Assembly: GCA_009909035.1 (NCBI GenBank)
Contig: JAAAOB010000053.1
Span: 1 to 64,000 of the forward strand
Direction of reading: 5' to 3'
DNA: 64,000 nt
Source of the DNA: Bacteroidota bacterium
Lineage (GTDB): Bacteria; Bacteroidota; Rhodothermia; Balneolales; Balneolaceae
The notes under the pieces were generated by a model. The model did no database searches and was not told where the DNA came from. It was given only the letters and a program-made list of their open reading frames with translations. The position numbers and the translations under genes are program-made. Numbering within the stretch: the stretch's first letter is position 1; each line of letters starts with the position of its first letter. Below, in pieces: positions 48,529 through 58,350 of the stretch.

Positions 48529-49125
48529 CTATGACAGAACATTAATCTCCGTATGAAACTCCCCGTTTTCACCCATTCTGTCGATCTCTTCGGGAAGTGA
48601 TTCTGCAAACGCACGGCTGAATATTTGCCCGGGCGTAATTATATCATTGAAGTCGTCCATTACTGCAGAAATTCGGATCGACACGTTTTCACACTCCAGG
48701 CGATCGAAGAGCTCATCATACGACTTCTGCCAGATTGGAAAGGCAAGATCGAATCCCATCGCACCGAACTGTTCTTCACGCCACTCCCTGATATCCTGAA
48801 GATGCAAATCACCAAAGACAAGACGATTGATTTCAAACGGGATTATTTCGAGATGTTTTCTCAACGCTTCCAGATACTCTTCGTTTGTGGCGGGATAGGA
48901 TAGGGGAACCGTAAAAAGTGTCAGCCCCAAATCAAGCGCTTGTTGCCGAATCGTTTCTATTGGGATGTTCTGATGAGAGACCCGGCCGCTTTCATCATCA
49001 TATGTCGTGAGCAGAACCGGATCATTGTCTCCATCATCCTGCAGGTAGCGGAGCGCAAGATATGAATCTTTACCGCCGCTCCAGAACAGGATATCGCGGA
49101 CCGGTTTTTCTGTTGATTGCTTCAT
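48529..49125 (-). CDS. Dph6-like ATP pyrophosphatase (PP-loop) protein
   Basis: A 198-residue PP-loop protein of the DUF71/Dph6-related family, with LFWSGGKDSYLALRYL near residues 13-28 as the ATP site. Later segments VFGDLHLQDIREWREEQ and GFDLAFPIWQKSY are family hallmarks. Eukaryotic Dph6 amidates diphthine, but bacteria lack diphthamide, so the bacterial substrate is unknown. The start at 49125 is chosen because the region before it (to 49203) looks non-coding. It is divergent from the EVE gene 86 bases away. Confidence 0.85.
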   Translation of the reverse strand: MKQSTEKPVRDILFWSGGKDSYLALRYLQDDGDNDPVLLTTYDDESGRVSHQNIPIETIRQQALDLGLTLFTVPLSYPATNEEYLEALRKHLEIIPFEINRLVFGDLHLQDIREWREEQFGAMGFDLAFPIWQKSYDELFDRLECENVSIRISAVMDDFNDIITPGQIFSRAFAESLPEEIDRMGENGEFHTEINVLS

Positions 49126-49211
49126 AAATTGTATCTTGGTGGAATGGAAAAAAGAGTGCAGCCGTTTGTGCTGCATCAATCTCAAAAGTAATAAATAAAA
49201 CACATCTAATT

Positions 49212-49685
49212 ATGAGTGAGCGACAATACTGGCTGATGAAATCGGAACCGTACGCCTACAGCATTGACGACCTAGAGCGCGACGGGCAAATTCGCTGGAG
49301 CGGCATCCGCAATTACGAGGCGCGCAATACCATGCGCGATGATATGAACATTGGTGATCGCGCACTCTTTTACCACTCAAACGTAAAACCACCGGCTATT
49401 GTGGGTGTAATGGAAGTCTGCTCAGAACCGTATCCCGATCCGCTGCAATTCGACCCCGACAGCAAGTACTTCGATGAAAAAAGCAGTGAAAGCGATCCCA
49501 GGTGGCAGCTGGTGGACGTGAAATTTGTTCAGAAATTTGATGAGCCGGTCACGCGCAACGAACTGAAAGAGCATGATGATCTGTTAGAGATGCAGCTTTT
49601 TAAACGAAATCGCCTCTCGATAACAGAAGTTCGTGAAGAGGAGTACAAGAAAATATTAAAGCTGGCCGGAGCTGAGGAGGTTTAG
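49212..49685 (+). CDS. EVE domain protein (ThyN1-like)
   Basis: A 157-residue single-domain EVE protein with YWLMKSEPYAYSIDDL, RWSGIRNYEARN and GDRALFYHSN, which line a PUA-like pocket. EVE domains are known or predicted to read modified bases in DNA or RNA. This one has no fused enzyme. Its partner and nucleic acid are unknown. Confidence 0.92.
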   Translation: MSERQYWLMKSEPYAYSIDDLERDGQIRWSGIRNYEARNTMRDDMNIGDRALFYHSNVKPPAIVGVMEVCSEPYPDPLQFDPDSKYFDEKSSESDPRWQLVDVKFVQKFDEPVTRNELKEHDDLLEMQLFKRNRLSITEVREEEYKKILKLAGAEEV

Positions 49686-49803
49686 TTGATTTGTTGATTA
49701 GGGAGATTAGTTAAATAGAGAATAAGATGATAATTGGGTTAAGGAAATTGAGTAGCCATGCTTGAAGGTAATCCCAATTTACCAATCAACTAACCAACTA
49801 ATA
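49682..49803. repeat. Nested inverted repeat after the EVE gene
   Basis: The outer arms TTAGTTGATTTGTTGATTAG and AATCAACTAACCAACTAA pair with few mismatches. Inner arms AATTGGG and CCCAATT form a second stem. Repeated TTGATT/AATCAA words make the arms rich in A/T. The block lies between convergent genes and can act as a terminator or be a mobile repeat. Confidence 0.65.
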
Positions 49804-49809
49804 AACGAA

Positions 49810-49866
49810 TGGATAACTCGCAGAGGTCCGCTGATGAATCGCTGAGTTTCGCGGAGGGATTTTTTC
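49810..49866. repeat. Short imperfect palindrome of CGCAGAG/CGCGGAG words
   Basis: CGCAGAGGTCCGCTGATGAA is followed by TCGCTGAGTTTCGCGGAGG and then seven T. Words of this type recur in intergenic repeats of several bacterial groups (from memory, unverified). The T run would suit termination on the plus strand. Confidence 0.5.
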
Positions 49867-49908
49867 CAACTAAAAACTCAACACTCAAAATCCAGAACTA
49901 CACACTCC

Positions 49909-51975
49909 TCACCCAACCCCGAAATACTCTGCCCGTTTTTTAACGTAGGGTGCAAACACTTTTTTAAGCTCTGTATGTTCAGGTTTTTCTAAAGCCGGAT
50001 CTGTTTTAATAATCTTCCACGCATCAGCTTTCGCCTGTTCGAGTAATAATCTATCCTCAACAATATCTGCATATTTGAATTCGGGAAGGCCACTCTGTTT
50101 GGTGCCCAGGAAATCCCCGGGGCCGCGGAGTTTCAGGTCGGCCTCGGCAATCTCGAAGCCGTCGGTGGTTTCTACCATCTTTTTGAGCCGGAACCGTCCG
50201 GACTCGCTCAGTTTATGGTCTGGCATCAGGATGCAATAGCTTTGGCGTGTCCCCCGGCCGATACGTCCCCTCAACTGGTGGAGCTGCGACAGGCCAAATC
50301 GTTCGGCGTGCTCAATGATCATCACGCTGGCGTTCGGCACATCTACGCCTACTTCAACAACGGTGGTGGAGACCAGAATTTTTAACCGTCCGTCGGCAAA
50401 CGCGCTCATGATCGACTCTTTTTCTTCGGATTTCATCTGCCCGTGCAGCAGCCCAATCGGAATATCGGGAAACCGGCGCTTCAGCTTTTCAAAGCCCATG
50501 GTGGCGTCTTTCAGGTCGAGCGCCTCCGACTCCTCAATCAGGGGAAACACGACGTAGACCTGACCGCCGTCACTCACCGTCTCTTCAACAAACCGGTAGA
50601 TATTCTCCCGCTCCTTGTCGGTACGAACAGCGGTTTTGACCGGTTTTCGTCCGCCGGGCAGATCTTTGATAACGGAAATGTCGAGATCGCTGTAGACGGT
50701 CATGGCCAGGGAACGGGGGATGGGTGTGGCCGACATCACCAGCAGGTGGGGGTGATCGCCCTTTTGGAGCATTTCGGTCCGCTGCTTCACGCCAAAACGG
50801 TGCTGCTCATCAATCACGGCCAAACCAAGCCTGTTAAAGCGTACCTGGTCCTGGATGATGGCGTGCGTTCCCACTACAAGATGGCAGGTTCCGCCCGCGA
50901 TGTCGGAGAGGATATCATCACGAAGTGATTTTTTCTGCCCGCCCACCAGCAGCCGAAAATTAACGTCCAGCGGTTCCAGGTACTCTTTGATGGTGTGATA
51001 GTGCTGTTCGGCCAGAATTTCGGTCGGGGCCATCAGTGTGGCCTGGTAGCCGCTGTCGAGTGCCATGAGCATGGCGCCGATTGCTACGATCGTTTTTCCG
51101 GCGCCTACGTCGCCCTGGATCAGGCGGTTCATCTGCGTGGTGGTGGCGATATCTTCCCGAATGTCACCCAGGGCCGATTTCTGGCCCTCCGTTAGCTCAA
51201 AAGGGAGCACTTCGTTGAAGAACCGTTTTGTGAGAGCGCCCGGCTTTAGCTCCGGCCCGTCGGCCCTTTCCCGCTGCTTCTGTTTAATCATGGCCATGGA
51301 GAGCTCAAACAGGAAAAGCTCCTCGTATTTAAACCGCTCCAGGGTTCGCCGGGCCTGTTGTTGGCTTTCCGGCTTGTGCATGATTTGAAGCGCTCTCTTT
51401 CTGTCCGGAAAATGATGTTGCTTCAATATCTCTTCGGGGAGAAACTCATGGATGTTGATCTTTTCAATGGCCTCTTCAACCCAGCCGGCAATAAGCTTGT
51501 GGTTGATGTATGCTTTGGAGAGCGCCTTGCCGGAAGGGTAGATGGGGATCAATGTGCGATATTTTTCGATCTCATCACGGCTCTCCAGCACTTCCAGGTC
51601 GGGATGGGCCATGCTCAGCTGCCTGCCGTATCGGTTGGTTTTGCCAAAAAGAGACACCAGGTCTCCCTTATTAAAAAGGGAAATGATATATTTCCAGCCC
51701 TTAAACCAGACAACTTTCATAGAACCTGTGCTGTCGTGGATATGGGCTTCAAGCCGTCGTTTACGTCCGTGGCCCTGTACCTGAACGTTTTCAACCCTGC
51801 CAAGAACGGATACCGGTTCATCGGAATCCGAGAGCATACGGATCGGTTTGATATCTGATTTATCAATATACCGGCGCGGGAAAAAATAGAGCAGGTCCAT
51901 TACGGTTTTGATCCCAAATGTATGGAGCGCTTTTTCTCTTTTGGAGCTTAATTTTGGGAGATCTGTAAGTTTCAT
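49909..51975 (-). CDS. recG: ATP-dependent DNA helicase RecG
   Basis: RecG remodels stalled forks and branched DNA. The 688-residue product has the N-terminal wedge/OB region (VLGRVENVQVQGHGRKRRLE), Walker A QGDVGAGKT near 293-301, the DEQHRFG box (motif II), SATPIPRSLA (motif III) and HAERFGLSQLHQLRGRIGRG (motif VI). It ends near the usual C-terminus. It is divergent from rpsL across 188 bases. Confidence 0.96.
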   Translation of the reverse strand: MKLTDLPKLSSKREKALHTFGIKTVMDLLYFFPRRYIDKSDIKPIRMLSDSDEPVSVLGRVENVQVQGHGRKRRLEAHIHDSTGSMKVVWFKGWKYIISLFNKGDLVSLFGKTNRYGRQLSMAHPDLEVLESRDEIEKYRTLIPIYPSGKALSKAYINHKLIAGWVEEAIEKINIHEFLPEEILKQHHFPDRKRALQIMHKPESQQQARRTLERFKYEELFLFELSMAMIKQKQRERADGPELKPGALTKRFFNEVLPFELTEGQKSALGDIREDIATTTQMNRLIQGDVGAGKTIVAIGAMLMALDSGYQATLMAPTEILAEQHYHTIKEYLEPLDVNFRLLVGGQKKSLRDDILSDIAGGTCHLVVGTHAIIQDQVRFNRLGLAVIDEQHRFGVKQRTEMLQKGDHPHLLVMSATPIPRSLAMTVYSDLDISVIKDLPGGRKPVKTAVRTDKERENIYRFVEETVSDGGQVYVVFPLIEESEALDLKDATMGFEKLKRRFPDIPIGLLHGQMKSEEKESIMSAFADGRLKILVSTTVVEVGVDVPNASVMIIEHAERFGLSQLHQLRGRIGRGTRQSYCILMPDHKLSESGRFRLKKMVETTDGFEIAEADLKLRGPGDFLGTKQSGLPEFKYADIVEDRLLLEQAKADAWKIIKTDPALEKPEHTELKKVFAPYVKKRAEYFGVG

Positions 51976-52093
51976 CTGATATATTGATATATAACAATTG
52001 ATCGAGAAAACTGGTCTTTTTTCGAGTCGTATCAGCCGTCAGGATAGAAATAGAACAATAATTGTACATTTAAGAAAAAATGTCGCAAAAAAG

Positions 52094-52125
52094 TTGGTAA
52101 TAAAAAACAGAAAATCCTATCTTAG
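52094..52125 (+). promoter_or_regulatory. Candidate promoter for the rpsL operon
   Basis: TTGG at 52094-52097 and TATCTTAG at 52118-52125, with 20 bases between, resemble the TTTG / TAnnTTTG promoter of Bacteroidetes. They lie 38 bases before the rpsL start. That this organism uses such boxes is inference. Confidence 0.35.
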
Positions 52126-52163
52126 TCAGCTCTTGATTTTACGAAACATCAAATAGTGAATAC

Positions 52164-52538
52164 GTGCCTACAATAAACCAATTAATTCGAAAAGGAAGAA
52201 AAAGTAAGAAGAGCAAAACAACAGCGCCTGCTCTTCAGAACTGCCCGCAGAAACGCGGCGTTTGCGTTCGTGTGTATACAACAACTCCCAAAAAGCCGAA
52301 TTCGGCATTGCGGAAAGTTGCCAGGGTTCGTCTGACTAACGGTATGGAAGTTTCGGCTTACATTCCGGGTGAGGGGCATAACCTACAGGAGCACAGTATT
52401 GTGCTTATACGGGGCGGCAGAGTAAAAGACCTTCCGGGTGTTCGGTATCATATCGTCAGAGGAACTTTAGATACTGCGGGTGTGGATGATCGCAAGCAGG
52501 GACGAAGTCATTATGGTACCAAAAAGCCTAAAGGGTAA
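52164..52538 (+). CDS. rpsL: Small ribosomal subunit protein S12
   Basis: S12 lies at the decoding centre. The 124-residue product has [11 protein letters not shown], the [19 protein letters not shown] loop and [16 protein letters not shown]. The two lysines linked to streptomycin response are unchanged, so it looks streptomycin-sensitive. It starts with GTG at 52164 (the first ATG in frame is too late for S12) and heads the str-S10 gene run. Confidence 0.97.
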   Translation: MPTINQLIRKGRKSKKSKTTAPALQNCPQKRGVCVRVYTTTPKKPNSALRKVARVRLTNGMEVSAYIPGEGHNLQEHSIVLIRGGRVKDLPGVRYHIVRGTLDTAGVDDRKQGRSHYGTKKPKG

Positions 52539-52564
52539 TTCCGAGATCTTAACTTTTAGATATT

Positions 52565-53032
52565 ATGCGTAGAAAAACGGCGGAAAAAAGAGAAGTACAA
52601 CCGGATCCAATATTTTTGGATAAAACGGTAACCAGATTTGTAAACATCCTGATGCGCGACGGGAAAAAAGGTGTTGCGAGAAAGATTCTATATCAGGCAT
52701 TTGAAATTATTAAAGAAAAAACCGGTGAAGAGGCGATTGAGGTTTTCAAAACGGCGCTCTCTAACGCAACGCCGGTGGTTGAGGTGAAGAGCCGCAGAGT
52801 GGGTGGCGCTACCTACCAGGTGCCGATTGAAGTGCGCCAGGCGCGGGGTACTGCACTCGGAATGCGATGGATTATTAAAGCATCAACACAAAGAAATGAT
52901 AAGTCAATGGCGCTGCGACTGGCCAGAGAGCTGATGGACGCCGCTAAAAATGAAGGCGGTGCCGTGCGTAAAAAAGACGAAACACACCGAATGGCCGAAG
53001 CAAACAAAGCTTTTGCTCATTTTAGATTCTAA
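52565..53032 (+). CDS. rpsG: Small ribosomal subunit protein S7
   Basis: S7 organises the 30S head around the exit-site tRNA. The 155-residue product has normal length and shows the conserved segments [15 protein letters not shown] and [20 protein letters not shown]. It follows rpsL by 26 bases. Confidence 0.97.
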   Translation: MRRKTAEKREVQPDPIFLDKTVTRFVNILMRDGKKGVARKILYQAFEIIKEKTGEEAIEVFKTALSNATPVVEVKSRRVGGATYQVPIEVRQARGTALGMRWIIKASTQRNDKSMALRLARELMDAAKNEGGAVRKKDETHRMAEANKAFAHFRF

Positions 53033-53056
53033 ACAATTTTTTAAAGTACTAATACA

Positions 53057-55201
53057 ATGTCAGAAGCGACGACTCAAACCGATCCACAAATTTTAGACCG
53101 CATTCGCAGAACGCGTAATATCGGTATCATGGCCCATATTGATGCCGGTAAAACGACGGTTACTGAACGAATTCTTTTTTATACCGGCCGAAGCCACCGC
53201 ATGGGTGAAGTTCATGATGGTGCTGCTACGATGGACTGGATGGAACAGGAGCAGGAGCGTGGTATTACTATTCAGTCTGCTGCAACGCACTGTATCTGGA
53301 AAGATCACCGTATCAATATTATCGATACGCCGGGTCACGTTGACTTTACTGTTGAAGTAGAGCGTTCTCTCCGTGTTCTTGATGGAGCCATTGGTGTATT
53401 TTGCTCCGTAGGTGCAGTACAGCCACAGTCGGAAACGGTATGGCGACAAGCCAATAAGTATAAAGTGCCTCGCATGGCATTTGTCAACAAAATGGATCGT
53501 ACCGGTGCTGATTTCTACAATGTAGTAGAGCAGATGCGCGAGAAGTTAAGCGCTAATCCTATTCCGATCCAGATTCCAATTGGTGCGGAAGAGAATTTTG
53601 AAGGTGTTGTAGATCTTATCAACATGCAGGGAATTGTGTGGGATGATGAGTCGCTGGGTGCCAAGTATGAGGTTGTGGATATCCCGGATGATTTGAAGGA
53701 GAAAGCCGCGGAGTACCGCAAGCTGATGCTGGAGAATATTGCGGATCATGACGATGCGCTGATGGAAAAATACCTGATGGAAGAGGAGCTCTCTGAGGAA
53801 GAGATTAACAACGCCATCCGGATGGCTACCCTGGCACGGGATATTACACCCGTTCTCTGCGGTACAGCTTTGAAAAATAAAGGTGTGCAGATCCTGCTTG
53901 ATAAAGTGATTGAATATCTGCCGAGTCCGCTTGAGGTGGAAGCCGTAAATGGTGTGGATCCAAAAGATGAAACTACCAAGATGAAACGCGCCCCGGATGT
54001 GAATGCACCGTTTTCGGCGCTGGCGTTTAAAATTATGACCGATCCGTATGTCGGAAAGCTGACGTTTTTCCGCGTCTATTCCGGTACGCTCGAGAAAGGA
54101 TCCTACATCCTTAACTCGACCACCGGCGAGAAAGAGCGCGTTGGCCGTATCCTCGAGATGCACGCCAATGACAAAAAAGATATCGATATTGTACGCGCAG
54201 GTGATATTGCAGCGGCGGTTGGTGTCAAGAAAGTAAACACAGGAGATACATTCTGTGATCTTGACAGCCCGATACTGCTCGAGAAAATTACATTTCCCGA
54301 GCCGGTAATTAAGCTCGCAGTTGAGCCTAAATCGAAGGCGGATGCTGAAAAACTGACTACCGGCCTGATTAAACTGGCAGAAGAAGATCCTACATTCCAG
54401 GTTAAAACGGATGAAGAGACCGGGCAGACAACAATTGCCGGTATGGGTGAACTTCACCTCGAAATTATTGTAGACCGGCTGAAGCGAGAGTTTAAAGTTG
54501 AGGCCAACGTTGGTCAGCCCCAGGTGTCGTACCGGGAAACAATTGCGAAGCCAACCACTCACCGCGAAATTTACAAGAAACAGACCGGTGGTCGTGGAAA
54601 ATTTGCCGATATGGAGTTTGAAATCGGTCCTATCGAGCACTTTGAGGAGTATGAAGACGATGACAATAAGGTCACCATCAGCGAAGGATTTAAATTCGTG
54701 AATGAGATTGTCGGTGGAAATATTCCCCGTGAATTTATCCCGTCAGTGGAGAAAGGTTTCAGAGAAGCGATGAAAGGCGGAATCCAGGCTAATTATCCCG
54801 TTCAGAATGTGGGTGTGCGTCTGTTTGACGGCTCCTATCACGATGTGGATTCCGATGCATTCAGCTTTGAGCTTTGCGCGAAAATTGCGTTTCGTAATTC
54901 CGCAAAGAAGGCTTCTCCTAAACTACTGGAACCAGTAATGAAAGTTGAGGTCATCACCCCGGAAGAGCACATGGGTGATGTAATTGGGGATTTGAACGGC
55001 CGCCGTGGAATTATTTCCAAAATGGATAACCAAAACGACGGGGCCCTTGTTAAGGCAAATGTACCCCTGTCAGAAATGTTTGGCTATTCCACCGAACTTC
55101 GCTCATTAACGCAGGGTCGTGCATCCTACTCAATGGAATTTTCTGAATATGTAGAGGTTCCATCGTCAAAAGCATTAGAAATCATAGAAGAAAAAGGGTA
55201 A
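53057..55201 (+). CDS. fusA: Elongation factor G
   Basis: EF-G is the translocase GTPase. In the 714-residue product the G motifs are [15 protein letters not shown] (P-loop), the RGITIQSAA switch, DTPGHVDF and [10 protein letters not shown]. The last part holds the domain IV/V segments [11 protein letters not shown] and [13 protein letters not shown]. It follows rpsG by 24 bases and precedes tuf by 22. Confidence 0.97.
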   Translation: MSEATTQTDPQILDRIRRTRNIGIMAHIDAGKTTVTERILFYTGRSHRMGEVHDGAATMDWMEQEQERGITIQSAATHCIWKDHRINIIDTPGHVDFTVEVERSLRVLDGAIGVFCSVGAVQPQSETVWRQANKYKVPRMAFVNKMDRTGADFYNVVEQMREKLSANPIPIQIPIGAEENFEGVVDLINMQGIVWDDESLGAKYEVVDIPDDLKEKAAEYRKLMLENIADHDDALMEKYLMEEELSEEEINNAIRMATLARDITPVLCGTALKNKGVQILLDKVIEYLPSPLEVEAVNGVDPKDETTKMKRAPDVNAPFSALAFKIMTDPYVGKLTFFRVYSGTLEKGSYILNSTTGEKERVGRILEMHANDKKDIDIVRAGDIAAAVGVKKVNTGDTFCDLDSPILLEKITFPEPVIKLAVEPKSKADAEKLTTGLIKLAEEDPTFQVKTDEETGQTTIAGMGELHLEIIVDRLKREFKVEANVGQPQVSYRETIAKPTTHREIYKKQTGGRGKFADMEFEIGPIEHFEEYEDDDNKVTISEGFKFVNEIVGGNIPREFIPSVEKGFREAMKGGIQANYPVQNVGVRLFDGSYHDVDSDAFSFELCAKIAFRNSAKKASPKLLEPVMKVEVITPEEHMGDVIGDLNGRRGIISKMDNQNDGALVKANVPLSEMFGYSTELRSLTQGRASYSMEFSEYVEVPSSKALEIIEEKG

Positions 55202-55223
55202 CTAACACTTAGATAATAGTATT

Positions 55224-56411
55224 ATGGCAAAGGAGACATTTCAACGTACCAAGCCGCACGTAAACATCGGTACGATCGGCCACGTGGATCACGGGAAGAC
55301 AACCTTAACGGCGGCCGTTACGACGGTAATGGCGAAGACCTACGGGGGAGTCGCCAAGCAGTTTGCAGATATTGATAACGCCCCGGAAGAGCGCGAGCGT
55401 GGGATTACGATTGCCACGGCGCACGTGGAGTATGAGACCGAGGACCGACACTACGCCCATGTTGACTGCCCGGGCCACGCCGACTATGTGAAGAACATGG
55501 TGACGGGCGCCGCGCAGATGGACGGTGCGATCTTAGTGGTTGCGGCCACCGACGGGCCGATGCCGCAGACCCGCGAGCATATCCTGCTGGCCCGCCAGGT
55601 AGGCGTGCCGCAGCTGGTGGTGTTCATGAACAAGGTGGACCTTGTGGACGATGAAGAGCTGCTGGAACTTGTGGAGCTGGAAGTGCGCGAGCTGCTGAGC
55701 TCCTATGAATTTGACGGGGACAACATCCCGGTGATCCAGGGGAGTGCCCTTGGCGCGCTGAACGGCGAGGAAGAGCACGAGAAGGCGATCATTGAGCTGA
55801 TGGACGCGGTGGATGATACGATCCCCACGCCGGAGCGCGACATTGACAAGCCGTTTTTGATGCCGGTGGAGGATGTGTTTTCGATTACCGGCCGCGGGAC
55901 GGTTGCCACCGGTCGTATAGAGCGCGGCGTGATTGAGCTCAACGACGAGGTAGAGATTGTAGGAATTGTTGAAGACCCGATGAAGAGTGTGGTGACCGGC
56001 ATAGAGATGTTCCGGCGGCTGCTGGAGCGGGGCGAGGCTGGCGACAACGCCGGGATTCTGCTTCGCGGGATCCAGAAGGAGCAGCTGGAGCGCGGCATGG
56101 TGCTGTGCAAGCCGGGCAGCATTACCCCGCACAAGGAGTTTGAGTGCGAGGTGTATGTACTGAGCAAAGATGAGGGCGGCCGTCACACGCCGTTTTTCAA
56201 AGGGTACCGCCCGCAGTTTTATTTCCGGACCACCGACGTGACGGGAGCCTGCCAGCTGCCGGACGGCGTGGAGATGGTGATGCCGGGCGATAATGTGAAG
56301 CTGGATGTATCGCTGATACAGCCGGTAGCAATGGAATCAGGCCTGCGCTTTGCGATACGCGAAGGCGGACGCACAGTTGGTGCAGGCGTCGTAACCAAAA
56401 TTAAAGACTAA
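55224..56411 (+). CDS. tuf: Elongation factor Tu (complete copy)
   Basis: The 395-residue product is complete: [15 protein letters not shown] (P-loop), [13 protein letters not shown] (switch I), [11 protein letters not shown] and [11 protein letters not shown]. Synonymous codons are strikingly G/C-biased compared with fusA and rpsJ, as expected for a very highly expressed gene. Its last 99 bases equal those of the tuf fragment at 1-99. It is followed after 14 bases by rpsJ. Confidence 0.98.
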   Translation: MAKETFQRTKPHVNIGTIGHVDHGKTTLTAAVTTVMAKTYGGVAKQFADIDNAPEERERGITIATAHVEYETEDRHYAHVDCPGHADYVKNMVTGAAQMDGAILVVAATDGPMPQTREHILLARQVGVPQLVVFMNKVDLVDDEELLELVELEVRELLSSYEFDGDNIPVIQGSALGALNGEEEHEKAIIELMDAVDDTIPTPERDIDKPFLMPVEDVFSITGRGTVATGRIERGVIELNDEVEIVGIVEDPMKSVVTGIEMFRRLLERGEAGDNAGILLRGIQKEQLERGMVLCKPGSITPHKEFECEVYVLSKDEGGRHTPFFKGYRPQFYFRTTDVTGACQLPDGVEMVMPGDNVKLDVSLIQPVAMESGLRFAIREGGRTVGAGVVTKIKD

Positions 56412-56425
56412 AAGGTTTACATCCA

Positions 56426-56737
56426 GTGGCTACACAACAGAAGATTAGAATTAAGCTGAAATCATACGATCATAACCTGATCGATAAATCAGCAGAGAAA
56501 ATTATTCAGACAGTTAAATCAACCGGTGCAGTGGTTTCCGGACCGATTCCGCTGCCAACCAACAAAAATATTATCACTGTAAACCGATCTGTTTTCGTGG
56601 ATAAAAAATCACGCGAGCAGTTTGAATACCGATCGCACAAACGTCTGATTGATATTCTTTCAACCGGGTCGCAAACAGTTGATGCATTAATGAAGCTTGA
56701 GCTTCCATCCGGTGTGGATGTTGAAATTAAAGTGTAA
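56426..56737 (+). CDS. rpsJ: Small ribosomal subunit protein S10
   Basis: S10, the first gene of the S10 cluster, is also the NusG/antitermination partner. The 103-residue product shows [26 protein letters not shown] and the [12 protein letters not shown] segment. The GTG at 56426 is used as start because it gives the standard length and no ATG is near. It follows tuf by only 14 bases, joining the str and S10 runs. Confidence 0.97.
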   Translation: MATQQKIRIKLKSYDHNLIDKSAEKIIQTVKSTGAVVSGPIPLPTNKNIITVNRSVFVDKKSREQFEYRSHKRLIDILSTGSQTVDALMKLELPSGVDVEIKV

Positions 56738-56755
56738 GTAAAGTCCAAAAATACC

Positions 56756-57391
56756 ATGAGCGGTTTAATCGGAAAAAAAGTAGGGATGACAAGCATCTTT
56801 GATGAGCTGGGTCGCAGTGTAGCGGTTACGGTCATTGAAGTTGAACCTTGTGCTATCACACAAATTAAGACAGATGAAACGGACGGATATAATGCCGTTC
56901 AGCTCTCATCCTTTAAGAAAAAAGCATCAAAAGTAAGCCGTGCCGTTGCCGGGCATTTTGATAAAGCCGGCACAGAGCCCAGGAAAGTCACCATTGAATT
57001 CAGAGATTATATCCCGGAAGGGTTTGAACTTGGTGATGAACTGACCATTGAGGACGTGTTCTCCGTCGGAGACCGTGTGGATGTTGTCGGTACATCAAAA
57101 GGTACCGGGTTTACAGGCGTGATAAAGCGGCATAATTTCAGCGGCGTGGGCGGACAAACTCACGGGCAGCACAACAGGGAGCGCGCTCCCGGTGCCATTG
57201 GACAGGCTTCGGATCCGTCAAGGGTATTTAAAGGAATTAAAATGGCGGGACGATCCGGCAACAAGCGTACAAAAATTCAAAACTTGTCTGTAGCCGAGAT
57301 CTATACCGATTCAAACCTGCTGCTTATTACCGGCGGAATTCCAGGTCCCAATGGCGGCTACGTAGAAATTCACAATAAATCACAGAGTTAA
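56756..57391 (+). CDS. rplC: Large ribosomal subunit protein L3
   Basis: L3 is an early-assembly protein near the peptidyl transferase centre. The 211-residue product starts SGLIGKKVGMTSIFDELGR, with the central motif GGQTHGQHNRERAPGAIG and PGPNGGYVEIHNK at the end. Five bases separate it from rplD. Confidence 0.97.
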   Translation: MSGLIGKKVGMTSIFDELGRSVAVTVIEVEPCAITQIKTDETDGYNAVQLSSFKKKASKVSRAVAGHFDKAGTEPRKVTIEFRDYIPEGFELGDELTIEDVFSVGDRVDVVGTSKGTGFTGVIKRHNFSGVGGQTHGQHNRERAPGAIGQASDPSRVFKGIKMAGRSGNKRTKIQNLSVAEIYTDSNLLLITGGIPGPNGGYVEIHNKSQS

Positions 57392-57396
57392 ACCTG

Positions 57397-58050
57397 ATGA
57401 AACTGAAAATTCATAAAACAGACGGTAAGAGCAGCGGCAGTGAAGCTGATCTTAATGATCAGGTCTTTGGAATTGAGCCCAACGAAACCGTACTCTACGA
57501 AGATGTTCGTCGTTTCCTGGCCAATAAACGCCAGGGAACTGCAAATACAAAAGAGCGCGGTGAAGTAAGAGGCGGTGGCCGTAAAGCGTATAAACAGAAA
57601 GGTACCGGTATGGCCCGGAGAGGATCGATTCGTTCTCCGCTGCTGAAAGGCGGGGGGACAGTTTTTGGCCCTAAACCGAGAACGTATACGGTACGATTGA
57701 CCAAAAAAGCGCGGCGACTTGCGCGAAAGTCAGCTCTTTCCTTAAAGGCATCTGAAGATAAAATCATAGTTATTGAAGATTTCTCTTTTGATGAGCCGAA
57801 AACGAAAGATATCGTGTCCATCCTAACAGCACTTGGTATATCTGATCAGAAAGTATTGCTGCTCACCAAAGAGACCGACATGATTATTTTCAAATCTGCT
57901 AATAATCTGCAGAATGTGCATGTACTTGAAGCGTCAAAACCTTCGACATATGAAATCATGCATGCGGATGTAGTTGTGATACAGGAAAGTGCACTGAGTA
58001 TTCTTGAATCAAGTTTTTCATTTAATAGTGCAGATGAGGAAGCAGCATGA
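57397..58050 (+). CDS. rplD: Large ribosomal subunit protein L4
   Basis: L4 lines the exit tunnel. The 217-residue product has the tunnel loop GEVRGGGRKAYKQKGTGMAR and RSPLLKGGGTVFGPKPR. In E. coli L4 also represses the S10 operon; no leader for that is apparent here. Its stop overlaps the rplW ATG by 4 bases. Confidence 0.97.
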   Translation: MKLKIHKTDGKSSGSEADLNDQVFGIEPNETVLYEDVRRFLANKRQGTANTKERGEVRGGGRKAYKQKGTGMARRGSIRSPLLKGGGTVFGPKPRTYTVRLTKKARRLARKSALSLKASEDKIIVIEDFSFDEPKTKDIVSILTALGISDQKVLLLTKETDMIIFKSANNLQNVHVLEASKPSTYEIMHADVVVIQESALSILESSFSFNSADEEAA

Positions 58051-58337
58051 GCATATTAATACAACCACTGATTACAGAAAAGCTGACACGTATCCAGGAG
58101 CAGGATCAGAAGTACGCTTTTAAAGTGTTGAAATCAGCTACAAAGCCTCAAATTAAACGAGCAATTGAAGAGAAGTATCCTGAAGTAAAGGTATCAAGGG
58201 TTAACACAATGATCGTGCCTTCGAAGCCTAAAGGCCGGCACACCCGTAGCGGATTTGTTGAAGGCCGCAATGCCGTATGGAAGAAAGCAATTGTTACCTT
58301 AAAAGAAGGCGAAATCGATTTCTTTAGCGAAATTTAA
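58047..58337 (+). CDS. rplW: Large ribosomal subunit protein L23
   Basis: L23 sits at the tunnel exit and docks trigger factor and SRP. The 96-residue product has LIQPLITEKLT at the N-terminus and the ANTMIVPSKPKGR-like loop (VNTMIVPSKPKGRHTR). It starts inside the end of rplD (ATGA). Confidence 0.96.
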   Translation: MSILIQPLITEKLTRIQEQDQKYAFKVLKSATKPQIKRAIEEKYPEVKVSRVNTMIVPSKPKGRHTRSGFVEGRNAVWKKAIVTLKEGEIDFFSEI

Positions 58338-58350
58338 ATAAGATAGTTCA

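Noticed and set aside
53546-54640. 364-codon open frame antisense to fusA
   Set aside because: The sense frame encodes a complete EF-G with all G motifs; the antisense product has no recognisable family pattern.
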